A DNA stretch of 64,000 nucleotides, from positions 124,001-188,000 of the forward strand of contig JAFKFH010000014.1 of assembly GCA_017307375.1 (NCBI GenBank), in the 5' to 3' direction. This document shows, piece by piece, positions 17,041-25,335 of this stretch. The position numbers were made by a program, and so were the translations under genes. The DNA comes from Alphaproteobacteria bacterium. Its GTDB lineage: Bacteria > Pseudomonadota > Alphaproteobacteria > Ferrovibrionales > Ferrovibrionaceae. The notes below the pieces were generated by a model. It saw only the letters and a list, made by a program, of their open reading frames with translations, was not told the DNA's origin and made no database searches. Position 1 is the first letter of the stretch, and each line of letters begins with the position of its first letter.

Positions 17041-17808
17041 TCAACCGCCGATGGCGGCAATCATCGCCGCGACGCTGTTGCCGAGCAGTTCCAGATCCTG
17101 CGGACGCGACAGGCGATGATCGCCATCCTTGATCAGCGTCAGCTGCACGTCGGCACCGGCGAAGGCCGCAACGGTATCCAGGGCATGGCGCCAGGGCACG
17201 TCCGGATCCTCCATGCCCTGCAGGATGCGCACCGGGCCGGCAAAGGCAATCGGCCTGTCGAGCAGGAGGTGGGCACGCCCCTCGTCCAGCAGCCGGCGGG
17301 TGATCGGGTACCCGTCCGGACCGTATTGCGAAGGTCTGATCCACACGCCGTCGCGGTCGATTGCCGCCAGTGCCTCGGCCGGCAGGCCCGGCCGCATCAG
17401 CCGCTCGGTGAAATCGAGCGCCGGGGCGACCAGGACCAGTCCTGCGACTTGCCCGGGCCGCGCCAGGGCTGCGAGCGTCGCCAGCCACCCGCCCATCGAC
17501 GAACCGACCAGAACCTGCGGCCCCCGCGCCACCTCGTCGAGGACGGCCAGGCAGTCGTCGCGCCAGCGCCCGATCGTGCCATCGGCGAAGGCGCCTGTGG
17601 ATTGCCCGTGACCGAAATAATCGAACCGGATATAAGACCTGCCCTCGGCGAGGCAGGCCTGTTCAAGGGCCAGCGCCTTGGTCCCGCCCATGTCGGAGTT
17701 GAAACCGCCGCAGAATACCGCGCCGGGCAGCTTGCCGTGATGGGCGTGGTAGGCGATGGTTGCCCCGTCGGGCCGCGCAAGGCGCTGGACGGCGGCGCGG
17801 TCGGTCAT
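17041..17808 (-). CDS. Alpha/beta hydrolase, ABHD10-like
   Basis: 255 residues. The segment [19 protein letters not shown] near residue 32 is the ABHD10-type oxyanion region. The nucleophile elbow is GSSMGG with Ser104. The acid residue is probably in GMEDPDVPW and the catalytic His in [13 protein letters not shown]. Relatives remove acyl groups from proteins or glucuronides. The substrate here is unknown. Its ATG is only 20 bp from the ATG of the divergent glycosyltransferase. Confidence 0.88.
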   Translation of the reverse strand: MTDRAAVQRLARPDGATIAYHAHHGKLPGAVFCGGFNSDMGGTKALALEQACLAEGRSYIRFDYFGHGQSTGAFADGTIGRWRDDCLAVLDEVARGPQVLVGSSMGGWLATLAALARPGQVAGLVLVAPALDFTERLMRPGLPAEALAAIDRDGVWIRPSQYGPDGYPITRRLLDEGRAHLLLDRPIAFAGPVRILQGMEDPDVPWRHALDTVAAFAGADVQLTLIKDGDHRLSRPQDLELLGNSVAAMIAAIGG

Positions 17809-17828
17809 GGCGTGGTCCCTCGAACTGG

Positions 17829-19055
17829 ATGACGATGCAAAGCTCCCCCCACTCATACACGCCGGCCGCGCCTGCCGATACCCGTCCGCCTACGATCCTG
17901 CAGGTCCTTCCCGCCCTCGGGACCGGCGGGGTCGAGCGCACCACCGTCGACATCACCCGCGCGCTGGTCGAAGCCGGCGCCCGTGCCCTGGTCACCTCGG
18001 CCGGCGGCGCGATGGTCAAGGAGGTCGAGCGCGCCGGCGGCGAGCACATCACCCTGCCGCTCGACACCAAGAACCCGTTCTCGATCCGTGCCAATGCGGC
18101 GCGGATCGCCACGCTTGCGGCCACACATGGCGTCGACCTGATCCATGCCCGCAGCCGCGCCCCGGCATGGAGCGCCTGGATGGCGGCGCGGCGTCTCGGC
18201 CGGCCATTCGTCACCACCTTCCACGGCACCTATTCCGGCTGGAACAATCCGCTCAAGCGCGCCTACAACGCGATCATGACCCGTGGCGATACGGTCATCG
18301 CCAATTCGCAGTTCACTGCCGAACACATCATCACCCACTACCACACGCCCGCCGAGCGGATCGCGGTAATCCCGCGCGGCGTCAATCTCACGATCCTCGA
18401 TCCCCAGCGCGTCTCCGCCGAACGTATCATTCAGCTCGCCCGCTCCTGGGCCTTGCCCGACGGCCTGCCGGTCGTGATGCTGCCCGGCCGGCTGACGCGA
18501 TGGAAGGGGCAACTCGTGTTGATCGAGGCGGTTGCCCGACTGAAGCGCGAAGGAGGGACGCCGGAATTCTGCTGCCTGCTGGTCGGCGACGACCAGGGCC
18601 GTTCAAAATACCGTGACGAGCTGTTTGCGGCGATCAAAGCCAACGGTCTGGAGGGCACGGTGCGCGTCGTCGGCCATTGCCGGGACATGGCAGCCGCCTA
18701 TATGCTTGCAGATGTCGTGGTGTCGGCATCGACCGACCCCGAGGCATTCGGCCGGGTTTCGGCCGAGGCCCAGGCAATGGGCCGGCCGGTGGTGGCCACC
18801 GGGCATGGCGGCAGCCGCGAGATCATCCTCGACGGCATCACCGGCATGCTGGTTGCCCCCGGGGATGCAGGCGCATTGGCGGCCGGCATCCGCGCGGCGT
18901 TGGACCTCGGGGCGGAGGATCGCACCGTCCTGGCGGCGCGGGCACGCGACCATGTGGCCGAGCATTTCACCGTCGAGGGGATGTGCGATGCCACGTTGCG
19001 GGTCTATGGGGCCCTGCTGGTGCGCGCGCAGGAAGCGGCCGGGCAGGCAGGCTAG
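17829..19055 (+). CDS. Glycosyltransferase family 4
   Basis: 408 residues with the two-domain GT-B layout. Typical signs are ALGTGGVERTTVDITRAL at the N-terminus and the ADVVVSASTDPEAFGRVSAEAQAMGRPVVAT stretch near residue 295, whose two glutamates seven apart (E-x7-E) bind the donor nucleotide sugar. The enzyme probably adds a sugar in lipopolysaccharide or capsule assembly on the cytoplasmic side. A second ATG two codons later is an equal start. A GT9 gene follows 27 bp downstream, and the pair likely forms an operon. Confidence 0.92.
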   Translation: MTMQSSPHSYTPAAPADTRPPTILQVLPALGTGGVERTTVDITRALVEAGARALVTSAGGAMVKEVERAGGEHITLPLDTKNPFSIRANAARIATLAATHGVDLIHARSRAPAWSAWMAARRLGRPFVTTFHGTYSGWNNPLKRAYNAIMTRGDTVIANSQFTAEHIITHYHTPAERIAVIPRGVNLTILDPQRVSAERIIQLARSWALPDGLPVVMLPGRLTRWKGQLVLIEAVARLKREGGTPEFCCLLVGDDQGRSKYRDELFAAIKANGLEGTVRVVGHCRDMAAAYMLADVVVSASTDPEAFGRVSAEAQAMGRPVVATGHGGSREIILDGITGMLVAPGDAGALAAGIRAALDLGAEDRTVLAARARDHVAEHFTVEGMCDATLRVYGALLVRAQEAAGQAG

Positions 19056-19082
19056 GGTCAGGAGGGCGGGACGCGTCCGGGC

Positions 19083-20102
19083 ATGAGCGAGGCGGCACGG
19101 GACCAGACTGACGGCGACATCGCGGCGCAGGCCGGCGGCAAGCCGCGCATTCTGATCATCAAACACGGCGCCCTCGGCGACTTCGTGCAGGCTTTCGGCC
19201 CTTTCCAGGCGATTCGCCGCCATCATCGCGATGCCCACGTCACGTTGATGACCACGCTGCCCTATGCGGGTTTCGCACGCGCTTCCGGGCTGTTCGACGC
19301 GATCTGGGTCGACAGCCGCCCGTCGCTGTTTCATCCCCGCGAATTCCTGGCGCTGGCGCGACGGCTGCGCGAGGGCGGCTTCTCGCGCATCTACGACCTG
19401 CAGACCTCGAGCCGGTCGTCCTGGTACTTCCACCTGTTCAACCGCTTCGCCCGGCCGGAATGGTCGGGCATCGCCCAGGGCTGCTCGCATCCGCACGCCA
19501 ACCCTGAACGCAATCACATGCACACGGTCGAGCGTCAGGCGGAACAGTTGCTGATGGCCGGGATCTCCCCGGTGCCGTCACCCGATTTCTCGTTCGCCCG
19601 GGCCGACTGGAAGCAGTTCGGCACCGGCCCGTCCTTCTGCCTGTTCGTCCCCGGCGGCTCGGCCCATCGGCCGACCAAACGCTGGCCGGTGGAACGCTTC
19701 GCCAAGCTCGCCCGGCTGCTGGCCCTCGATCATGTCCGGCCGGTGTTGCTGGGCGGATCGGCCGAGGCGGAGGTCAACCAGCATATCGCCTCGACCTGCC
19801 CCGAAGCTCTTGATCTGACCGGCCAGACCGACCTGTTCGCGATCGCCGAACTGGCGCGACATGCCCGGGCCGCGGTCGGCAACGATACCGGGCCGATGCA
19901 CCTGATCGCCGCGATCGGCTGCCCGTCGCTGGTTCTGTTCTCGGCCGAATCCGATCCGGCGCTCTGCGCCCCGCGCGGCCAGACCGTCAATATTCTGCGC
20001 CGTAAAAGCCTGGCCGACCTGACCGTCGAGGAGGTCGCAGCAGCCTTGCCGCTGAAGCCGCCGCCGCACGCCCCGGCGCCGGCGAAGAAGAAGGGCCGCT
20101 GA
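19083..20102 (+). CDS. Glycosyltransferase family 9 (heptosyltransferase-like)
   Basis: 339 residues. ILIIKHGALGDFVQAFGPF near residue 24 is the N-terminal acceptor loop of ADP-heptose:LPS heptosyltransferases. VGNDTGPMHLIAAIGCPSLVLF near residue 257 is the conserved donor-binding segment. Together with the GT4 gene in front it points to lipopolysaccharide core synthesis. The C-terminus ends in a Pro/Lys-rich tail. A weak hairpin overlaps the region after the stop, where the opposing GH8 gene ends. Confidence 0.92.
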   Translation: MSEAARDQTDGDIAAQAGGKPRILIIKHGALGDFVQAFGPFQAIRRHHRDAHVTLMTTLPYAGFARASGLFDAIWVDSRPSLFHPREFLALARRLREGGFSRIYDLQTSSRSSWYFHLFNRFARPEWSGIAQGCSHPHANPERNHMHTVERQAEQLLMAGISPVPSPDFSFARADWKQFGTGPSFCLFVPGGSAHRPTKRWPVERFAKLARLLALDHVRPVLLGGSAEAEVNQHIASTCPEALDLTGQTDLFAIAELARHARAAVGNDTGPMHLIAAIGCPSLVLFSAESDPALCAPRGQTVNILRRKSLADLTVEEVAAALPLKPPPHAPAPAKKKGR

Positions 20103-20113
20103 CCCGCGTCAGG

Positions 20114-20141
20114 CGGCCCTGCCTTACCCGCATCAGGGCCG
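20114..20141. terminator. Hairpin between convergent GT9 and GH8 genes
   Basis: CGGCCCTG (20114-20121) and CAGGGCCG (20134-20141) are perfect 8-bp arms with a 12-nt loop, lying between the two stops and touching the GH8 stop. There is no T-tract in either direction. Confidence 0.4.
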
Positions 20142-22112
20142 GTAGCGGGTCAACGGTATCTGCCGCCCGTTCGAAAGGGCTAGCACGGCGCTGCCGGTCG
20201 AGGTGAAGCGGATCGACATCGTGCCGATATCGGTCAGCGACGTGGCGGCCGTGTCGGTCGAGGACGAGAGCGGCGAACCACCGCGATAGAGCACCATCGT
20301 GCCCTCGAACAGCGTCGCCGTGGTCATCTGCCCGGCGGCGACATGCCAGGTGGCGTTGCCCTGATCATCGTAGACATGGCCGACGATGTAGGCACTGTTG
20401 CCGCCCGCGGCCGGCTTCTGCACCTCGATGAACCAGCCTCGGCCGCCCTCCGCCGTATTCCACCACCAGCCGTTTTCAGCCGTGCCGGCATCGCCGCCGG
20501 TGATGCCGGCGGGGTTGGCGAAGGGGTAGCGGCCGATCGCGACCGACGTTCCGTTCGGCAGGGTCAGCGTTCCCGCAGTTGCCGACGAGAACGATATCCC
20601 CAGCCGCCCCGCCGAGCCGAGCTGGGCCGGCGCCCGATAGTCGCCCGACAGCGACTGGCCGTTGCCGTACTGTTCGAGCGTCGTGGTGCAGCTACCCGTG
20701 GCCGGGACGTAGGCACAGCTCGAGACGTACCAGACCGGCGACCGCGACGCGTCGGCGCTGTAGACGAACGTCCCCACGAACAGCGTCCCGGTGGCGGGAT
20801 TGTATTCGACACCATAGCCGCGGCCGCCCTGGGCCGGATTCCACCACAATCCGGTCTGGGGCACGATGCTGGCGGTGGCCGAGGTCTGCGTGTCGGGATC
20901 CCACCAGTTTCCGGTCAGGGCGACCATCGACAGCATCTTGAGCGCGTCTTCGTAGTAGCCGCCGCCGATCGCCCGGTTCTTCAGGCGGTTCCACAGGGCA
21001 TCGAGGAAAGCCTGATCCTCGCCCGCCGCCGCGACCGCGACGGCAAAGGGCGCGGCGAAGGCAAGCGACGAATAGTCGACCAGGGCCTGGCCGTTCAGCG
21101 CATAGGGGCCGCGCGTCTTCTCGGCGTCGCCGCCGGTCGCGGATTTCAGCCAGCGGCTGATCCGGGTGACCGCATCCTTGGCGCGCGCATCGCCGGTCTG
21201 CAGCGCGTCGAGCGACAGCCGCCAGGGGTCGCGCACGGCGTTCCAGGCATATTTGCCGTCGTTGTCGCCTTCGAGGAAACCGGCATTGGCCGGGCGGGGC
21301 GTGCCATCGAGGCCGACGGCGAAATCAGGCAGCAGGCCGGTCGACGGCGCATAGGTCGTCTGCAGCGCATTGACGATCCGATAGCTGCGGTCGCGCACGG
21401 TGCGCCAGGTTGCGTCGTTGGTCGCGGTCGCGAAGACCCGGAAGAAGGCAGGGATCTGGTCCGAGGTACGGGTTCCCATGGCGCGGGCGGAATCGCCCAG
21501 CGCCCAGTCGCCGAGCACGACGTGATAGAGGCTCGGATGCACGTTCCAGCGCTTGATCGCGGCGATCGTCGCCTGCGCCTCGGCGGCATAGTTGATCTCG
21601 CCCGCCGATCCCCACTGCTTGTCCGCCATCACCAGCGCATAGGCGATGTCGAGGTCGCCATCGGTCGCCGAACCGTCGCCCCAGCCGGTGATCATCCGGC
21701 AGTCGCGGGTGACGTTCCAGCCCATCAGGTAGGTCGAGCGGGCCGACGGGAAGGTCCGGGCGAAGCGATAGAGATCGTCGAACAGCGACTGCGCCTCGGC
21801 ATCGTGGCCGGCCATCAGCACCGCGAGCAGCATGCCGTAGCCCATGCCCTCGGACACCGCCATCGTCGCGCCGTCGGGGGCGAATTCGACATAGCGCTTG
21901 CGGCTGCCGCAGGCCGACCTGACGTAGCGCGTCTTCCAGGCATCGTATTGCTGGGCGACCACGGCATTGGCCGCAGCCGCGCCACCCGACGGTCTCAATG
22001 CGCCGAATTGCGGGCTCGTCGCCTGCGGGAACGGCCGCGCGGGTGCGGCCAGTGACATCGCGGCCGCGGACAGCCACAAGGCTGCCGCAAGGCCGATGGT
22101 AGCGCGGATCAT
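20133..22112 (-). CDS. Secreted glycoside hydrolase family 8 enzyme with two C-terminal WWN-type repeats
   Basis: 659 residues with a signal peptide (MIRATIGLAAALWLSAAAMSLA). Residues about 30-400 are a GH8 domain. The general acid is Glu88 in VSEGMGYGM and a substrate-binding Asp sits in TDGDLDIAYAL. The base Asp of GH8a cellulases is replaced by Asn291 in AWNAVRDPWR, as in GH8b chitosanases and lichenases. Glu281 could then serve as the base; that is inference. Residues 421-533 and 548-659 are two copies of a module starting G-x-WWN-x-A-x-GGRG, probably binding or anchoring. The genome position beside GT genes hints at a self-made polysaccharide as substrate. Confidence 0.88.
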   Translation of the reverse strand: MIRATIGLAAALWLSAAAMSLAAPARPFPQATSPQFGALRPSGGAAAANAVVAQQYDAWKTRYVRSACGSRKRYVEFAPDGATMAVSEGMGYGMLLAVLMAGHDAEAQSLFDDLYRFARTFPSARSTYLMGWNVTRDCRMITGWGDGSATDGDLDIAYALVMADKQWGSAGEINYAAEAQATIAAIKRWNVHPSLYHVVLGDWALGDSARAMGTRTSDQIPAFFRVFATATNDATWRTVRDRSYRIVNALQTTYAPSTGLLPDFAVGLDGTPRPANAGFLEGDNDGKYAWNAVRDPWRLSLDALQTGDARAKDAVTRISRWLKSATGGDAEKTRGPYALNGQALVDYSSLAFAAPFAVAVAAAGEDQAFLDALWNRLKNRAIGGGYYEDALKMLSMVALTGNWWDPDTQTSATASIVPQTGLWWNPAQGGRGYGVEYNPATGTLFVGTFVYSADASRSPVWYVSSCAYVPATGSCTTTLEQYGNGQSLSGDYRAPAQLGSAGRLGISFSSATAGTLTLPNGTSVAIGRYPFANPAGITGGDAGTAENGWWWNTAEGGRGWFIEVQKPAAGGNSAYIVGHVYDDQGNATWHVAAGQMTTATLFEGTMVLYRGGSPLSSSTDTAATSLTDIGTMSIRFTSTGSAVLALSNGRQIPLTRYRP

Positions 22113-22120
22113 CGCATCTA

Positions 22121-22149
22121 TCCTTTGGTTTTTCTTGACGACCAAAGGA
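22121..22149 (-). promoter_or_regulatory. Leader hairpin that would hide the GH8 ribosome binding site
   Basis: Perfect 9-bp arms (22121-22129 and 22141-22149) with an 11-nt loop. In the mRNA the 3' arm ACCAAAGGA contains the AAGGA Shine-Dalgarno, 8 nt before the ATG at 22112, and the 5' arm UCCUUUGGU is its complement. The same sequence could instead be a DNA operator. Confidence 0.5.
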
Positions 22150-22194
22150 ATGTAGCCGGCCGGCTGCAATCAGCGCTGTGACAAGAATCGGTTT

Positions 22195-22995
22195 TTATTT
22201 TCTTTTTATTTCGAGAAACGCCAGCATCAGGTCGAGCTGCGCGGCCAGCATCGCCTGGCCGTAATGCAATATGCAGCCCCGGGCCTGCCCGGCCGCGAGG
22301 AAGGCCGTTGTTTCCGGCTGCATGATGATCTCGGCCGCGATCATACCGGGCTGCAGACCGGTGATGTCGAGTGGCAAGGCATCGTCCGGCTTCATGCCCA
22401 GCGAGGTCGCGTTGATCACGATATCATGCCCGGCCGGGGTCGCCGTGCCGACGGTCACGGCCATGGCGGGCCAGGCCGCCTGCACGCGGGCCGCCAGGGC
22501 CGCCGCCCTAGCCTCGCCGCGGTTGTGCAGGGTCAGCGCCGCGGCACCGTGCCTGCCGAGCGCAAAGGCGATGCCGGAAGCCGCGCCCCCTGCCCCGGCC
22601 ACGAAGATGCGCCGGCCGCGTACGTCATGGCCTGACTGGCGCAGCCCGGCAACGAAGCCCTCGCCGTCGAACATGCTGCCGACGAGCCGGCCATCGGGGT
22701 CGCGGCGGACGATGTTGCAGGCACCGACCTGCGCCCCTTCGGACGCGAGTTCGTCAAGCAACGGGATGATCGCCTGCTTGTGCGGCATGGTCACCACCAC
22801 GCCCCTGAAACTGCGGATCGCGCGCAGTCCCGCCACCGCCGCGGCCAGCCCCTCGGCCGGCACATGCAGCGGCACCAGCACGCCGTCGAACCCGAGTTCG
22901 GCCATCCGGTCATTGAGCAGTTGCGGCGAGCGGGCCTGGACGACGGGATCGCCGAGAATACCGAGGACCGCGGTGCGGCCGGTGACGCGGCTCAT
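22195..22995 (-). CDS. Shikimate dehydrogenase-like protein
   Basis: 266 residues, the size of AroE. The catalytic Lys73 is in VVTMPHK. Asn94 is in ACNIV and Asp110 is in MFDGEGF. The NADP loop is FVAGAGGAASGIA, and NATSLGM follows. These proteins reduce 3-dehydroshikimate or quinate-type substrates. The N-terminal substrate loop (GDPVVQARSPQLLNDRM) departs from the SxSLSP form of biosynthetic AroE, so this may be a paralogue with another substrate. Its ATG overlaps the stop of the EamA gene (ATGA), so translation is coupled. Confidence 0.88.
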   Translation of the reverse strand: MSRVTGRTAVLGILGDPVVQARSPQLLNDRMAELGFDGVLVPLHVPAEGLAAAVAGLRAIRSFRGVVVTMPHKQAIIPLLDELASEGAQVGACNIVRRDPDGRLVGSMFDGEGFVAGLRQSGHDVRGRRIFVAGAGGAASGIAFALGRHGAAALTLHNRGEARAAALAARVQAAWPAMAVTVGTATPAGHDIVINATSLGMKPDDALPLDITGLQPGMIAAEIIMQPETTAFLAAGQARGCILHYGQAMLAAQLDLMLAFLEIKRK

Positions 22996-23426
22996 TTCCA
23001 GGCCACCAGGATCGCACCGGCAGCGATCAGGGCGATGCCGGCCCAGTTCGCCAGGGTCAGCCGCTCGCCCAGGAAGGTGACGCCGAAGATCGCCACGAGC
23101 ACGACGCTGAGCTTGTCGATCGGCGCGACCTGCGCCGCCGGCCCGAGTTGCAGCGCCCGGAAATAGCACAGCCAGGAGGCGCCGGTCGCCAGGCCCGACA
23201 ATACCAGGAACAGCCAGTTGCGTGCCGACAGCCCGCCGGGCGACACCAGGCGTCCGGTGACGGCCAGGACCCCGGCAAGCGCGGCGACGACGACCAGCGT
23301 GCGGATGAAGGTCGCAAGATCGGAATCGATCCCGGCCACGCCGATCTTGGCCAGGACCGCGGTGGCCGCGGCAAACCCGGCCGATGCCAGCGCCCAGACC
23401 AGCCACGAAGTCGATGACAATGTCAT
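22992..23426 (-). CDS. Half-size EamA/DMT-type membrane protein
   Basis: 144 residues with about five transmembrane helices and one EamA repeat, half of the usual ten-helix transporter. The C-terminal helix-loop (FLGERLTLANWAGIALIAAGAILV) is typical of the family. Such short members act as dimers. I chose the second ATG (23426), which has a G-rich site upstream. The gene is coupled by ATGA overlap to the shikimate-dehydrogenase-like gene, so it may move that enzyme's substrate or product. Confidence 0.85.
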   Translation of the reverse strand: MTLSSTSWLVWALASAGFAAATAVLAKIGVAGIDSDLATFIRTLVVVAALAGVLAVTGRLVSPGGLSARNWLFLVLSGLATGASWLCYFRALQLGPAAQVAPIDKLSVVLVAIFGVTFLGERLTLANWAGIALIAAGAILVAWK

Positions 23427-23448
23427 GCCTGCCCCCATCGCCAGGACG

Positions 23449-23895
23449 CTAGACGAAGAACTCGGTACCGGCGAGGATCATGTCGACGGTGCTGCCATCG
23501 GCGGCCAGCGGCAGCAGCAGCGTCGTGTGCGACCAAGGCCGGCCCATGATCGTCGTTTCCTCGTGACCAGCCCAGGGCCGGGCGTTGCGCTGTACGTGAC
23601 GCAGCACGCGCGAGACGCGGTCGGCATGGGCCCGGTCCGGATGTTCGCCCATCAGCCGTCCGGTAAGGTCGAAGCCCTCCTTCTGGACGAACTCGACCCC
23701 ATAGACGCGAAAACGAAACTGGTCGTCCCGCGGCACATGTTCGAGCAGGCAGAGTCGGCCGAGAATCCACCGCAACTCCAGCGGCTCGACATCCCGGCGC
23801 CCGGGGCAGGCGCGTGCCCCGCGCTTCAGCAGCCAGTAGTCGTAGAGCCGGTTGAGCGATGGCGTGACCACCGCCCGCAATGCCGCCTCCTCCAT
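23449..23895 (-). CDS. PAS_5-family protein
   Basis: 148 residues. The pattern LYDYWLLKRGARACPGRRDVEPLELRWILGRLCLLEHV is that of the alphaproteobacterial PAS_5 (PF07310) group. The rest is a single PAS fold ending in a strand with AGTEFF. No output domain is attached. The function of these small proteins is unknown. It lies 22 bp upstream of the EamA gene on the same strand and may share a transcript. Confidence 0.85.
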   Translation of the reverse strand: MEEAALRAVVTPSLNRLYDYWLLKRGARACPGRRDVEPLELRWILGRLCLLEHVPRDDQFRFRVYGVEFVQKEGFDLTGRLMGEHPDRAHADRVSRVLRHVQRNARPWAGHEETTIMGRPWSHTTLLLPLAADGSTVDMILAGTEFFV

Positions 23896-23967
23896 GCCGC
23901 CTGCCTTTCGACGCGCGAAACCTCAAGCCTCCAGGCTAGGCTCCGCGACGGCAGGCGGCAACGGCTC

Positions 23968-25188
23968 TCATGCGGCCGACGGCAGGGCGACAAGCCGGGG
24001 CACGGGCGACAGCAGGATGATCGTCAGCTGCAGCCCGAAACCGGCCAACCCGACCATGATCGCGACGTCGAGCCCCCAGGCGGCGCCGATCGCGCCGCCG
24101 AGCAGCGCCCCCAGCGGCCGCATGCCCGCAGTCGCCACCTGCTGCACCGCCGAGACCCGGCCGATCAGCGCGTCAGGCACGAGCGCCTGACGCAGGCTGG
24201 TCTGGCCGATGACCCAAAGCAACGGGCCGAAGCCGAACAGGAAGAATGCCGCCAGCAGCAGGACCATGCCGATACCCGGGCCGGCCGCGGCCCCGCCGGC
24301 CATGATCATCGCGGCACCCGCCGACAGGGCAGGTCCCAGCACGATCATCGGACCGAGCCTGAGACGGCGGGCGATCGATGGCGCCGCCAGCGCGCCGGCC
24401 AGCATGCCCGCGCCCTGCGCCCCGAGCGTCACGCCGATCGCCTGGGCGTCCATCCCGAAGCGCCTGAAGGCATAGAGCACGAAAACCGACTGGATCACCC
24501 ACCAGCTGAGATTCCACGCCATCGCGCAGCCGACGATGGCACGCAACAGAGGCTGGCGCCAGGCGAAGGCCATCCCCTCGGCCAGGGCCCGGCCGAGGGC
24601 CTGGTGCGGGGCCGGCACGCGCAGCGGCGGTTCCATCGCCCGGCCGGCCAGCAGCCAGCAGGCCAGGCCCGAGGTCAGCGCCGACAGGCCGAGCGCCAGG
24701 TCGACCGAACCCCATCCGACCACGAGACCGGCAAGACCGGGTCCCGCGATCATGGTGACGGCGCGGGCGAATTCAAGGCGGGCATTGGCGCGCGGCAGAT
24801 CCGACCGATCGACGATGCCCGGCAGGTAGGCCTGGGCAGCGACCCCGAACAGCACCGTGCTGGTCGAGAGGCAGAAGCCCAGTGCGCCCAGTGTCAGCAG
24901 GCCGCCCCAGCCCGCCAGGATCAGGACCGGGAAGGCCAGCAGAAGAATGGCGCGCACCCCCTCGGCGCCGGCCATCAGAAGCCGGCGCGGCCAGCGATCG
25001 GCAAGAATGCCGGCGACCAGCGACAGGATCAGCCAGGGCAGCGTCTGCGCCGCACCGAGCAGGCCCATCTCGCCCGCCCCGGCGCCGAGCGCCAGGGCTG
25101 CCATCAGCGGCAGGGCGGTCAGGGCCAATTGTTCGGCGCCCTGGGCGGCGAAGGTGGCAAACCACAGACGATTGAAACGAGGCGACAT
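23968..25188 (-). CDS. MFS transporter, enterobactin-exporter-like (MFS_3 type)
   Basis: 406 residues with about 12 hydrophobic segments. The loop between helices 2 and 3 (GILADRWPRRLLMAGAEGVRA) carries the MFS signature. The sequence is of the MFS_3/EntS type, mostly exporters. The start is the second of two close ATGs, because GGAGG lies exactly 6 nt upstream of 25188 and directly abuts the first. No substrate clue is present in the neighbourhood. It is divergent from the amidase across 147 bp. Confidence 0.88.
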   Translation of the reverse strand: MSPRFNRLWFATFAAQGAEQLALTALPLMAALALGAGAGEMGLLGAAQTLPWLILSLVAGILADRWPRRLLMAGAEGVRAILLLAFPVLILAGWGGLLTLGALGFCLSTSTVLFGVAAQAYLPGIVDRSDLPRANARLEFARAVTMIAGPGLAGLVVGWGSVDLALGLSALTSGLACWLLAGRAMEPPLRVPAPHQALGRALAEGMAFAWRQPLLRAIVGCAMAWNLSWWVIQSVFVLYAFRRFGMDAQAIGVTLGAQGAGMLAGALAAPSIARRLRLGPMIVLGPALSAGAAMIMAGGAAAGPGIGMVLLLAAFFLFGFGPLLWVIGQTSLRQALVPDALIGRVSAVQQVATAGMRPLGALLGGAIGAAWGLDVAIMVGLAGFGLQLTIILLSPVPRLVALPSAA

Positions 25189-25335
25189 CGGCATCCTCCG
25201 CGAGAGACCGACGCCTTTGTCCCGCCGGCGCCCGGGACGGACTATCCGGATTGCGCCGCAGCAATTCGCTACGGGTTGACGAATCGGCGGCCGGGGGTCT
25301 TCTCTGTCGCCTGACCAGACGATCAACTTTTTCGG

